Of a DNA stretch of 6,150 bases, positions 1 to 5,156 are shown in pieces. Both the position numbers and the translations under genes were made by a program. Numbering within the stretch: the first letter of the stretch is position 1; every line of letters begins with the position of its first letter. The notes below the pieces were generated by a model that worked only from the letters and a program-made list of their open reading frames with translations, was not told where the DNA came from and did not search any database. Source of the DNA: Clostridia bacterium (GTDB lineage Bacteria; UBA6262; WVXT01); the NCBI GenBank assembly GCA_030671905.1, contig DAOVHK010000085.1, forward strand, positions 1-6,150. Direction: 5' to 3'.

Positions 1-1
1 C

Positions 2-649
2 TGGTTAGAGAACCTTTATGTGGGAGGCAATTTCAAGTTTATGTATGGAATGGTAGGGTTCACCCAATTTGATGTATTTTCAGGAGAGGACCTTATGGGA
101 GGTCTGTATAAAGATTATAATGATAGTACGAAGACTTCAACTACAATCGGAGCGGATGTAGGTGCCCTTTACGACTTGAAGGAGAATTGGAAAGTGAGAT
201 TTGGAATGGTTGTAAGAAATATAACCTATCCTTCATTTAGCCAGCCAAAAGAAGCAAGAGATAAGGCGGGTTTAGACAAGTACGTTATAGAGCCACAGGT
301 GAGGGTGGGAGCAGCCTACTGGCCTTTAAATTTCATAACTCTTTCTGCAGATTGGGACCTGACCAATAATAAGACAGCTCTCCAGGGATACTATTCCAAA
401 ATGTTGAGCTTGGGGGCTGAAGTGAATATTTTCAACAGGTCCTGGCTGAACTTTGCCCTGCGTGGCGGATTTATGGATAATTTAGCTGAGAGTTCCGGGA
501 GTATGTTCACTGCCGGACTCGGTTTAAATATCTTCCATTTCCAGTTAGACTTTGCCGCGGCAATGAGCACTAAAAGCACAACGATAGCTGATAGCCAGAA
601 GTTTCCCACCGCTTTAACCGGCTCAGTTGGCATCTCAGTTAACTTCTAA
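2..649 (+). CDS. TraF-like outer-membrane beta-barrel protein, C-terminal part (5' end outside window)
   Basis: The frame is open from the window edge (WLENLYVGG...) to TAA at 647-649, giving 215 residues with the N-terminus missing; the GTG at position 20 is internal and not the real start. The protein shows alternating polar/hydrophobic strands typical of a barrel, and it ends in a strand with a terminal aromatic residue (VGISVNF), the usual beta-signal for BAM-dependent outer-membrane insertion. Segments such as YVIEPQVRVGAAYWPLNFITLSADWDL, split here as YVIEPQVRVGAAYWP and FITLSADWDLT, then LSLGAEVN, FALRGGF and GLGLNIFHFQLDF, resemble the family annotated 'conjugal transfer protein TraF' (TraF_2-type barrels). 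That name does not imply conjugation here, and no conjugation genes are visible. A PorV/PorQ-type T9SS barrel is the main alternative. The protease gene follows 121 bp downstream in the same direction with no promoter seen between them, so they may be cotranscribed. Barrel assignment is fairly sure; the family is tentative. Confidence 0.7.
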   Translation, partial: WLENLYVGGNFKFMYGMVGFTQFDVFSGEDLMGGLYKDYNDSTKTSTTIGADVGALYDLKENWKVRFGMVVRNITYPSFSQPKEARDKAGLDKYVIEPQVRVGAAYWPLNFITLSADWDLTNNKTALQGYYSKMLSLGAEVNIFNRSWLNFALRGGFMDNLAESSGSMFTAGLGLNIFHFQLDFAAAMSTKSTTIADSQKFPTALTGSVGISVNF

Positions 650-672
650 TAGAAACGAGAGCAAAAACTACT

Positions 673-755
673 GTAGGGGTTCGATTCACCCCGTCCCTGT
701 GTAGGGGCTGGGTTCATCGAACCCGCGAAACGGGCTCAATAAATTGAGCCCCTAC
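673..755 (+). repeat. Interspersed multi-hairpin repeat, copy 1 (83 bp, GTAGGGG/CCCCTAC ends)
   Basis: The element is bounded by GTAGGGG (673-679) and CCCCTAC (749-755), perfect 7-bp terminal inverted repeats. It contains four consecutive hairpins: GGGGT/ACCCC (676-680/688-692); GTCCCT/AGGGGC with one T-G wobble (693-698/703-708); GGGTTC-ATC-GAACCC (710-724); and GGGCTCAAT-AA-ATTGAGCCC (732-751). A second copy lies in inverted orientation at 5058-5135 and matches at all but a few positions over the first 55 bases. The repeat ends 15 bp before the protease ATG, so it may sit in that gene's mRNA leader or act as a weak processing or attenuation site. No target-site duplication is visible. It resembles REP/MITE-like intergenic elements. 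Confidence 0.85.
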
Positions 756-770
756 GTATTTGTGTAAAAA

Positions 771-2399
771 ATGAAGAAAAAATTATTTTTTGCCTTCCTA
801 ATATTCAACACTCTTTTTTTCTGTACCAACCTCTGGGCAGGAGAACGGAAAGAAATCTCTATCGTTGACCCTAAGACCAAAAGAAAAGCACTGGCAGTGG
901 CTGATGAAATTCTGGTGAAATTTAAGCCAGGGGTGAAAGTAAAAACTATTAAGGGGATTAATAAAGAACTGGAAGGTCGAATAAGGAAAAAAATCGAGAA
1001 AATTAATGTCCATTGTATAAAGGTTCCTCCTCATAAGACGGTTCTGGAGATGATTGAAAAATATAAGAAAGACCCCGATGTCGAGTATGCTGAACCGAAT
1101 TATATAAGAAAGGCTTTTCTGGAGCCAGACGATCTACAGGGCAATCAATGGGGAATTACTAAGATAAAATTACCGCAAGCATGGGAGACAGAGACAGGGA
1201 GTTCCAACATAATTATTGCCATAGTGGATAGTGGAGTAGATTATAACCACGAGGATTTAGATGGTCATATCTGGCTAAACGACGATGATATGGGTGATAG
1301 TTTTGACGATGACGGAAATGGATATATTGACGATTACTATGGTTGGGACTTTGTTGGTCCGGATTACATGAGCTCTGCTGAAGATGATGACCCCATGGAT
1401 GTAGTCGATCATGGAACTCTCTGCGCTGGTATTGCTTCTGCAGAAACGGACAATGGAACTGGAATTGCCGGGGTCTCCTGGAATTCTAAAATTATGGTGG
1501 TTAGAGTGCTCGACAATAGTGGACTTAGTGCCGATTCTATTATAGCCCCAGGTATAATTTATGCAGCTGATGAGGGAGCAGATATTATCAGTCTGAGTCT
1601 GGGAGGTGCGGGTTCAAGTAGTACACTGGAAGATGCAGTAGATTATGCATATAATAAGGGATGCCTTTTGGTGGCTGCTTCCGGGAACGATAACGAGTCC
1701 TCTGTTAATTATCCGGCAGCATACGATAATGTGATTGCCGTTGGTGCAACTAATGAGAGTGATGAGCGCTGTGACCCTGATGATTGGCCTTTCGGTTTGG
1801 GCAGTAATTATGGAGCAGAATTGGATGTGGTTGCTCCAGGGAACAATATTTATAGCACTTCCCTTGGTGGATATGGAACTGAATCGGGGACGAGTATGGC
1901 TGCACCATTTGTTTCTGGCTTGGCAGCTTTAATCTGGTCCTATAATCCTACCTTGACTAACGTGGACGTTAGAGACACTATTATAAGTTCTGTCGATGAT
2001 ATAGGAAGCAGTGGCTGGGATACGTATACTGGTTATGGAAGGATAAATGCTGAGGAAGCTCTGGCTGCCTTCCTTTCAGAGGAAGTAGTTTATGGGATAA
2101 TGAACTTTCCCAATCCTTTCCGTCCTGCCCGAACCTCACAGACTACTATCTGCTTTACTACAAGGGAGTCTGTAGCAGAAAGGAATATTGATATTTATAA
2201 TGTAGTTGGAGAACTTGTTCATACGGCTCCGGAGAGTGAAATATTCTTGAAAGGAATTGACCCTGAGGACAGACGTGTTTATAAATACGAATGGGATGGC
2301 AAAAATGATTATGGAGATAGGGTGGCTTCTGGAATATATATATACGTAGTTAATGCTGACGGTAGTAAGAAAACAGGAAAGCTTGCAGTTATAAAATAG
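771..2399 (+). CDS. Secreted subtilisin-like (S8) serine protease with T9SS/FlgD-type C-terminal tail
   Basis: This is a 542-residue secreted serine endopeptidase. Residues 1-23 form a Sec signal peptide (MKKK, a Phe/Leu-rich core, then LWAGE). Residues about 43-115 look like a fervidolysin-type propeptide (ADEILVKFKPG ... PDVEYAEPNY). The S8 catalytic domain spans about 122-435 and is complete: Asp153 in AIVDSGVDYNHEDL, His214 in DHGTLCAG, oxyanion-hole Asn306 in AASGNDN and Ser375 in GTSMAAPF. An Asp-rich insert at 171-189 (DDD ... DDDGNGYIDD) looks like a calcium site. Residues about 441-542 form a FlgD-Ig/T9SS type A sorting-like domain (FPNPFRP, IDIYNVVGELV, YEWDGKNDYGDRVASGIYIY, KKTGKLAVIK), which predicts export across the outer membrane by T9SS. 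The ATG at 771 is preferred because the signal peptide follows directly, although no Shine-Dalgarno is visible. Family assignment is very sure; the substrate is unknown. Confidence 0.96.
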   Translation: MKKKLFFAFLIFNTLFFCTNLWAGERKEISIVDPKTKRKALAVADEILVKFKPGVKVKTIKGINKELEGRIRKKIEKINVHCIKVPPHKTVLEMIEKYKKDPDVEYAEPNYIRKAFLEPDDLQGNQWGITKIKLPQAWETETGSSNIIIAIVDSGVDYNHEDLDGHIWLNDDDMGDSFDDDGNGYIDDYYGWDFVGPDYMSSAEDDDPMDVVDHGTLCAGIASAETDNGTGIAGVSWNSKIMVVRVLDNSGLSADSIIAPGIIYAADEGADIISLSLGGAGSSSTLEDAVDYAYNKGCLLVAASGNDNESSVNYPAAYDNVIAVGATNESDERCDPDDWPFGLGSNYGAELDVVAPGNNIYSTSLGGYGTESGTSMAAPFVSGLAALIWSYNPTLTNVDVRDTIISSVDDIGSSGWDTYTGYGRINAEEALAAFLSEEVVYGIMNFPNPFRPARTSQTTICFTTRESVAERNIDIYNVVGELVHTAPESEIFLKGIDPEDRRVYKYEWDGKNDYGDRVASGIYIYVVNADGSKKTGKLAVIK

Positions 2400-2405
2400 G
2401 TAGTG

Positions 2406-2423
2406 TAAGGGTTTATCCCCTTA
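2406..2423. terminator. Possible weak bidirectional terminator between convergent genes
   Basis: A 6-bp perfect inverted repeat, TAAGGG (2406-2411) and CCCTTA (2418-2423), with a 6-nt loop fills the 24-bp gap between the protease stop and the lptG stop. On the plus strand it is followed by the T-rich TTATTATTT, and on the minus strand by no clear T run. The position between convergent genes fits termination, but the stem is short and the T tract is interrupted. Confidence 0.4.
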
Positions 2424-3509
2424 TTATTTGTGGACTTTTGAGATTAAGACCAGTCCTAAAATTCCAAAGATAATATTGGCAAACCAGGCAGCTAAAATAG
2501 GTGGCAAGATGTGGTTCTCTCCAATTGCTTTACCTACAGAGAACATTTGCCAATAGAGAAAACAGATAAATAAGCTGAAAGCAAATCCCCTTACTTTCCC
2601 GCTTTTTGAAGTCTGCAGAGCAAAGGGAATGCCTACGAGCATAATGATAAGACAGGAGAAGGGAAAGGATATTTTTGAGTAGAGGGCCACTTTTTCTCGA
2701 ATTGCCGGAATCCCATTTTTGGTCAGCTTTGCAATATAATCTCTCAACTCAAAATAATTCATTTCACCAGGTTTCTTCTGCTTACGGCAAAAATGGTCTA
2801 AGCGCTCTGGCAAATAAAAGATTCTTTCCTTAAATTTTTCCTCTCTGATTGTCCCTCCTTGGTCACGTTCAAACTGACGGAAAACTCCATCATAAAATAT
2901 CCAGTAATAGCCTTTCCAGACAGCTTTTTTGGCATAGATTTGATTTATTAGAGCAGAGTTTTTGTCGAATTGGTCGACTGATACTTCTTTCATTAATTTT
3001 TTTTCTCCGTCGAGGTGCTTGATGGTGTACATCCTTCCTTGTTCCCCGGCTATCACCAGGTTGTCCTGCTGTTGATAATTACTTATCTTTCGATGCTTCA
3101 CTTTAACATTGTAGATGTAATCTACCCTCTGATTGGCATAAGGCACAATGACTTCACTGAACAAAAGAGACCCCATAACCAGGAACAGGCAGAAAACTAA
3201 CAGAGGAGATAGAATTTTGTATAGGCTTATTCCGGAGGCTTTCATAGCTGTAAGTTCGTTATGGCGGACAAGACCTCCCAGGGAGAAAAGAGTGGCCAGA
3301 AGAACCGCTACAGGAAATGTCTGAACCAGCCATTCAGGTGTTCGCCAGAGGAGGTATTCTGCACAAACCAGAAGGGGAGTTCCCATGTCGATCCATTTGA
3401 CGCGCTGGTAAAATAGTTCAGAAATTATGAGTAAGGAGGCAAAAGCAGCCATTCCCAGGAGAAATGGTTTCAAGAATTCATTTAATATGTAACGAGTTAA
3501 GATACGCAT
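2424..3509 (-). CDS. lptG: LPS export ABC transporter permease LptG (YjgP/YjgQ family)
   Basis: This 361-residue inner-membrane permease is one half of the LptF-LptG pair that, with the ATPase LptB, extracts LPS from the inner membrane and passes it towards LptC/LptA. The layout is typical of the family: three N-terminal membrane helices (about 12-32, 55-80, 98-122), a periplasmic domain (about 123-265) expected to be a beta-jellyroll, and three C-terminal helices (about 276-298, 305-328, 333-357). Visible hallmarks are the N-terminal MRILTRYILNEFLKPF, the cytoplasmic loop GGLVRHNELTAMKASGISL, and the segment FSCLIIMLVGIPFALQTSKSGK before helix 5, shortened here to IIMLVGIPFALQTSKSGK. Length is normal. 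The ATG at 3509 has a good Shine-Dalgarno (AGGA at 3518-3521, minus strand, 8-nt spacing). It lies 55 bp downstream of lptF on the same strand, so the two probably form one operon. It is called lptG rather than lptF mainly from gene order, so this is the less certain part. Confidence 0.93.
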   Translation of the reverse strand: MRILTRYILNEFLKPFLLGMAAFASLLIISELFYQRVKWIDMGTPLLVCAEYLLWRTPEWLVQTFPVAVLLATLFSLGGLVRHNELTAMKASGISLYKILSPLLVFCLFLVMGSLLFSEVIVPYANQRVDYIYNVKVKHRKISNYQQQDNLVIAGEQGRMYTIKHLDGEKKLMKEVSVDQFDKNSALINQIYAKKAVWKGYYWIFYDGVFRQFERDQGGTIREEKFKERIFYLPERLDHFCRKQKKPGEMNYFELRDYIAKLTKNGIPAIREKVALYSKISFPFSCLIIMLVGIPFALQTSKSGKVRGFAFSLFICFLYWQMFSVGKAIGENHILPPILAAWFANIIFGILGLVLISKVHK

Positions 3510-3517
3510 TTAAACAT

Positions 3518-3521
3518 TCCT
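3518..3521 (-). promoter_or_regulatory. Shine-Dalgarno of lptG
   Basis: AGGA on the minus strand lies 8 nt before the lptG ATG. It is immediately downstream (in transcript order) of the palindrome at 3528-3545, so folding of that hairpin would leave this ribosome site exposed rather than buried. Confidence 0.6.
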
Positions 3522-3527
3522 GTTTTT

Positions 3528-3545
3528 GCACGGTTGAAACCGTGC
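3528..3545. repeat. Perfect 8-bp palindrome between lptF and lptG, possibly a minimal form of the interspersed repeat
   Basis: GCACGGTT (3528-3535) and AACCGTGC (3538-3545) pair perfectly around a 2-nt loop, and CTAC follows at 3546-3549. On the minus strand the element therefore reads GTAG, then a GC-rich palindrome with a 2-nt loop. The outermost hairpin of the longer repeat has the same plan: GTAG, a 9-bp stem and a 2-nt loop. It lies within the lptF-lptG spacer. There is no T tract on the transcribed side (AAAAA follows), so a role as an lptF terminator is unlikely. Hairpin: certain. Kinship with the large repeat: inferred. Confidence 0.65.
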
Positions 3546-3564
3546 CTACAAATGCTCCTTTCAT

Positions 3565-4647
3565 TCATTTTGCGGTTCTGTAAATCATCCAGGTGCCGGC
3601 TATCCCTGTTATCAAATTTGGTATCCACACACTGAAGAGAGGAGGAGCGATTCCTCTCTCTCCCATAGTAATCCCTTCCACCAGGAGAAACCAGTATAAC
3701 AGAAACAGACCCAGGCTCAAGCCAAATCCAATCGATTTCCCCCCCTTGCGTGATTTTATTCCCAGGGGAATTCCAATTAAGCAGAAAACAAATGAAGCAA
3801 AAGCAAGGGACCTACGCTGGTGGTATTCTGTTTCTAATGAACGAGTAGGGATATTATCTCGTTTCAGTCTTCTTATCTCCTGTAGAAGTTCAGATTTTCC
3901 CATCTGTCTGATTCGTTTAGCCTTCGGGGGCGGAGTTTGGGTAAGGTCGAGTGAAATATCGTAATTCTTAAAATAAGTTATGCTGTACTTGTTGGGGTCC
4001 TGTTTATCTTTCTGTTGGATGCTCCCATCGAATAACCGGAAAACCACTTGTTGCTTATTGCTTAACATATTTCCGCGCTGGGCGGTGATTAGTGTGGGAA
4101 AACCATCCTTTTCCATTTTATACATAATTATGCCCGAAAGTTTTCCCTTTTTTTGCTTAATCTTCTCTACATAAAGCCTGTAATCCTTTATTTCCAGGAA
4201 GGTGCGCTCTTCAAGTTTAAGTATGGGATTCTTTTGGACTATCTGGTAGTATAGTTTGTGGAATTGATTGTAAGAGCGGGGTGCTATCTGCTCGTTAAAG
4301 AAGACTAAAAATATACTAACAATGAAGCTCAGAATAATGACAGGGAGGAAGATACTGTATAGACTTACACCCGATGCCTGGATTGCAGTTATCTCATTAT
4401 CTGAAGAGAGCCTGCCAAAACAGATAAGGGTGCCCGCCAGGATTGCCATGGGAATGGTGTAAACGAGAATGGAAGGTAATACATATCCGAGAATCTGGAT
4501 AACTGATAACAAGCTCACACCTTTACTAATCAGGAGGTTTATAGAATCGAATAATCTTTCCATAATTAAAATAAAGGTAAATATGAAAAGAGCAAGAAAA
4601 GTAGGGGGTATGAATTCAGTAATAATATAGCGATGTAGAATTTTCAT
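3565..4647 (-). CDS. lptF: LPS export ABC transporter permease LptF (YjgP/YjgQ family)
   Basis: This 360-residue inner-membrane permease is the partner of LptG in the LptB2FG LPS exporter. It has three N-terminal helices (about 10-30, 45-77, 94-118), a periplasmic domain (about 120-265) and three C-terminal helices (about 278-297, 305-325, 333-356). Family motifs are visible: MKILHRYIITEFIPP at the start, GRLSSDNEITAIQASGVSL in the cytoplasmic loop, and FCLIGIPLGIKSRKGGKS before helix 5. The frame extends upstream to a TTG at 4698, but the ATG at 4647 is preferred. It gives the usual family N-terminus and length, and the predicted promoter would start transcription at about 4696, at the TTG itself. 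No Shine-Dalgarno is evident upstream of this ATG. It is the first gene of a probable lptF-lptG operon, divergent from the riboswitch-controlled transcript; no other Lpt gene is present in the window. Confidence 0.93.
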   Translation of the reverse strand: MKILHRYIITEFIPPTFLALFIFTFILIMERLFDSINLLISKGVSLLSVIQILGYVLPSILVYTIPMAILAGTLICFGRLSSDNEITAIQASGVSLYSIFLPVIILSFIVSIFLVFFNEQIAPRSYNQFHKLYYQIVQKNPILKLEERTFLEIKDYRLYVEKIKQKKGKLSGIIMYKMEKDGFPTLITAQRGNMLSNKQQVVFRLFDGSIQQKDKQDPNKYSITYFKNYDISLDLTQTPPPKAKRIRQMGKSELLQEIRRLKRDNIPTRSLETEYHQRRSLAFASFVFCLIGIPLGIKSRKGGKSIGFGLSLGLFLLYWFLLVEGITMGERGIAPPLFSVWIPNLITGIAGTWMIYRTAK

Positions 4648-4702
4648 TTTAAGGGTAAGTCCAAGAAATAACCTGGAGTTTGCGTTTTTTCTATTCAATA
4701 CG

Positions 4703-4731
4703 ATTATACATAATTACATCGATTATATCAA
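4703..4731 (-). promoter_or_regulatory. Predicted sigma70-type promoter of the lptF-lptG operon
   Basis: On the minus strand, TTGATA (4726-4731) and a perfect TATAAT (4703-4708) are separated by 17 bp. Transcription would start near 4696, giving a leader of about 50 nt before the lptF ATG. The region is AT-rich, so chance matches are possible, but position and spacing both fit. Confidence 0.65.
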
Positions 4732-4761
4732 TTGTAAAATTCTATAGCCTTTCAAAAGCGG

Positions 4762-4790
4762 TTGACAATAAAGGGAGTCTGTGATATAAT
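4762..4790 (+). promoter_or_regulatory. Perfect-consensus sigma70 promoter driving the riboswitch transcript
   Basis: TTGACA (4762-4767) and TATAAT (4785-4790) are both exact consensus hexamers with the optimal 17-bp spacer, plus an extended -10 TG at 4782-4783. The predicted start is near 4797, about 28 nt before the riboswitch P1 stem. Its -35 box lies 30 bp from that of the divergent lptF promoter. An intrinsically strong promoter is what one expects where control is exerted after initiation, by a riboswitch. Confidence 0.88.
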
Positions 4791-4824
4791 CATTTTAGAA
4801 GCTACATAATTTATAAGGTTAGCC

Positions 4825-4914
4825 TGTCTTTTCCGAAAAGGCAAACTCCGAGAAATCGGAGGACGCAAAACCACAGTCCCGCACAGCGGGAGGCTGGGTT
4901 ACCGAAGGAAGACA
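4825..4914 (+). ncRNA. Cyclic di-GMP-I (GEMM-I) riboswitch aptamer
   Basis: The conserved GEMM-I core is readable in order. The 5' strand of P1 (TGTCTTTT, 4825-4832) is followed by AGGCAAAC, then P1b CTCCGA-GAAA-TCGGAG (4846-4861) with its GAAA tetraloop. Next come GGACGCAAAA, a second arm CCCGC-ACA-GCGGG (4878-4890) inside the CCA/TGG pairing (4871-4873/4895-4897), GGGTTACCGAA, and the 3' strand of P1 (GGAAGACA, 4907-4914, two wobble pairs). The base I align to ligand-contacting G20 of the Vibrio Vc2 aptamer is G4840, which suggests c-di-GMP rather than the A20 cGAMP-preferring variant; that alignment was done by eye. The aptamer lies on the same strand as the SprA-like gene, and nothing else lies downstream in the window for it to regulate. 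Confidence 0.95.
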
Positions 4915-4931
4915 CGCAGAGAACTATTTAG

Positions 4932-4996
4932 CCGCGAACCAGTGATTCGGATGCGGGTATTACTTTTTTTGGAAAAGACTGGGGAGCGGTTTTTTT
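4932..4996 (+). terminator. Intrinsic terminator / expression platform of the c-di-GMP riboswitch
   Basis: CCGC (4932-4935) and CCAGT (4939-4943) pair with ACTGG (4978-4982) and GCGG (4986-4989) across a small GAA/GGA purine internal loop. Seven T residues (4990-4996) follow directly. CCGC can instead pair with a nearer GCGG (4953-4956) in a weaker hairpin, also followed after a short gap by seven Ts (4964-4970). The 5' strand of the aptamer P1 stem (4826-4834) is perfectly complementary to GGAAAAGAC at 4971-4979. That pairing would break both P1 and the terminator, giving the two exclusive states expected of a transcriptional riboswitch. Confidence 0.75.
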
Positions 4997-4997
4997 A

Positions 4998-5026
4998 TTG
5001 TAAATTGGGATTAAATTAGTTAGAAT
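4998..5026 (+). promoter_or_regulatory. Possible secondary promoter downstream of the riboswitch terminator
   Basis: TTGTAA (4998-5003) and TAGAAT (5021-5026) are 17 bp apart. Both boxes deviate from consensus and the sequence is AT-rich, so this may be chance. It is listed because, if active, it would give the SprA-like gene riboswitch-independent expression. Confidence 0.22.
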
Positions 5027-5057
5027 TAGCTTAAATTGTCGGGGTGGACAGTAAAAT

Positions 5058-5135
5058 GTAGGGGTCGGATTTATCCGACCCGCGGGGTTGATGAACCCAG
5101 CCCCTACACAGGGGCGGGGTGAATCAAACCCCTAC
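5058..5135 (-). repeat. Interspersed multi-hairpin repeat, copy 2 (78 bp, inverted relative to copy 1)
   Basis: Read on the minus strand this matches the copy at 673-755, with the same GTAGGGG/CCCCTAC ends and the same four hairpins in the same order. On plus-strand coordinates the pairs are 5062-5070/5073-5081, 5085-5089/5094-5098, 5100-5105/5110-5115 and 5116-5120/5128-5132. It is 5 bp shorter between the last two hairpins (in copy 1 order). In the outermost hairpin all four central base pairs differ from copy 1, yet pairing is perfect in both. It sits in the leader of the SprA-like gene, ending 21 bp before its ATG. Confidence 0.87.
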
Positions 5136-5156
5136 AACGAAGATTTTAAAGGAAAA

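Noticed and set aside
673..755. Possible tRNA gene: length 83, 7-bp closing stem, and GTTCGATTC resembling a T-loop
   Set aside because: The T-loop-like bases do not sit inside a proper 5-bp T stem, there is no recognisable anticodon or D arm, the last hairpin overlaps the closing stem, and an inverted, diverged copy exists elsewhere in the window.
3593..4174. Plus-strand ORFs of 64 and 123 codons opposite lptF
   Set aside because: They are antisense to a gene with full family motifs and have no recognisable domains or ribosome sites.
4648..4698. N-terminal extension of lptF from the TTG at 4698
   Set aside because: The extra 17 residues are not part of the usual family N-terminus, and the predicted promoter would place the transcription start at about the TTG itself. 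The ATG at 4647 fits family length and the MKILxRYI start.
4840..4840. Possibility that the riboswitch is the cGAMP-preferring GEMM-Ib variant
   Set aside because: The base aligned by eye to position 20 of the Vc2 aptamer is G, typical of c-di-GMP binding; the cGAMP variant usually has A. The hand alignment leaves some doubt.
4951..5019. A 22-codon ORF (MRVLLFLEKTGERFFYCKLGLN) spanning the riboswitch terminator
   Set aside because: It has no Shine-Dalgarno, and its bases are explained by terminator and T-tract structure. A leader peptide is possible but unsupported.
673..5135. CRISPR array or insertion-sequence ends formed by the repeated GTAGGGG elements
   Set aside because: There are only two full copies, 4.3 kb apart and inverted, with no regular spacers. 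The DNA between them contains ordinary lpt and protease genes, no transposase and no visible target duplication, so a composite transposon is not supported.
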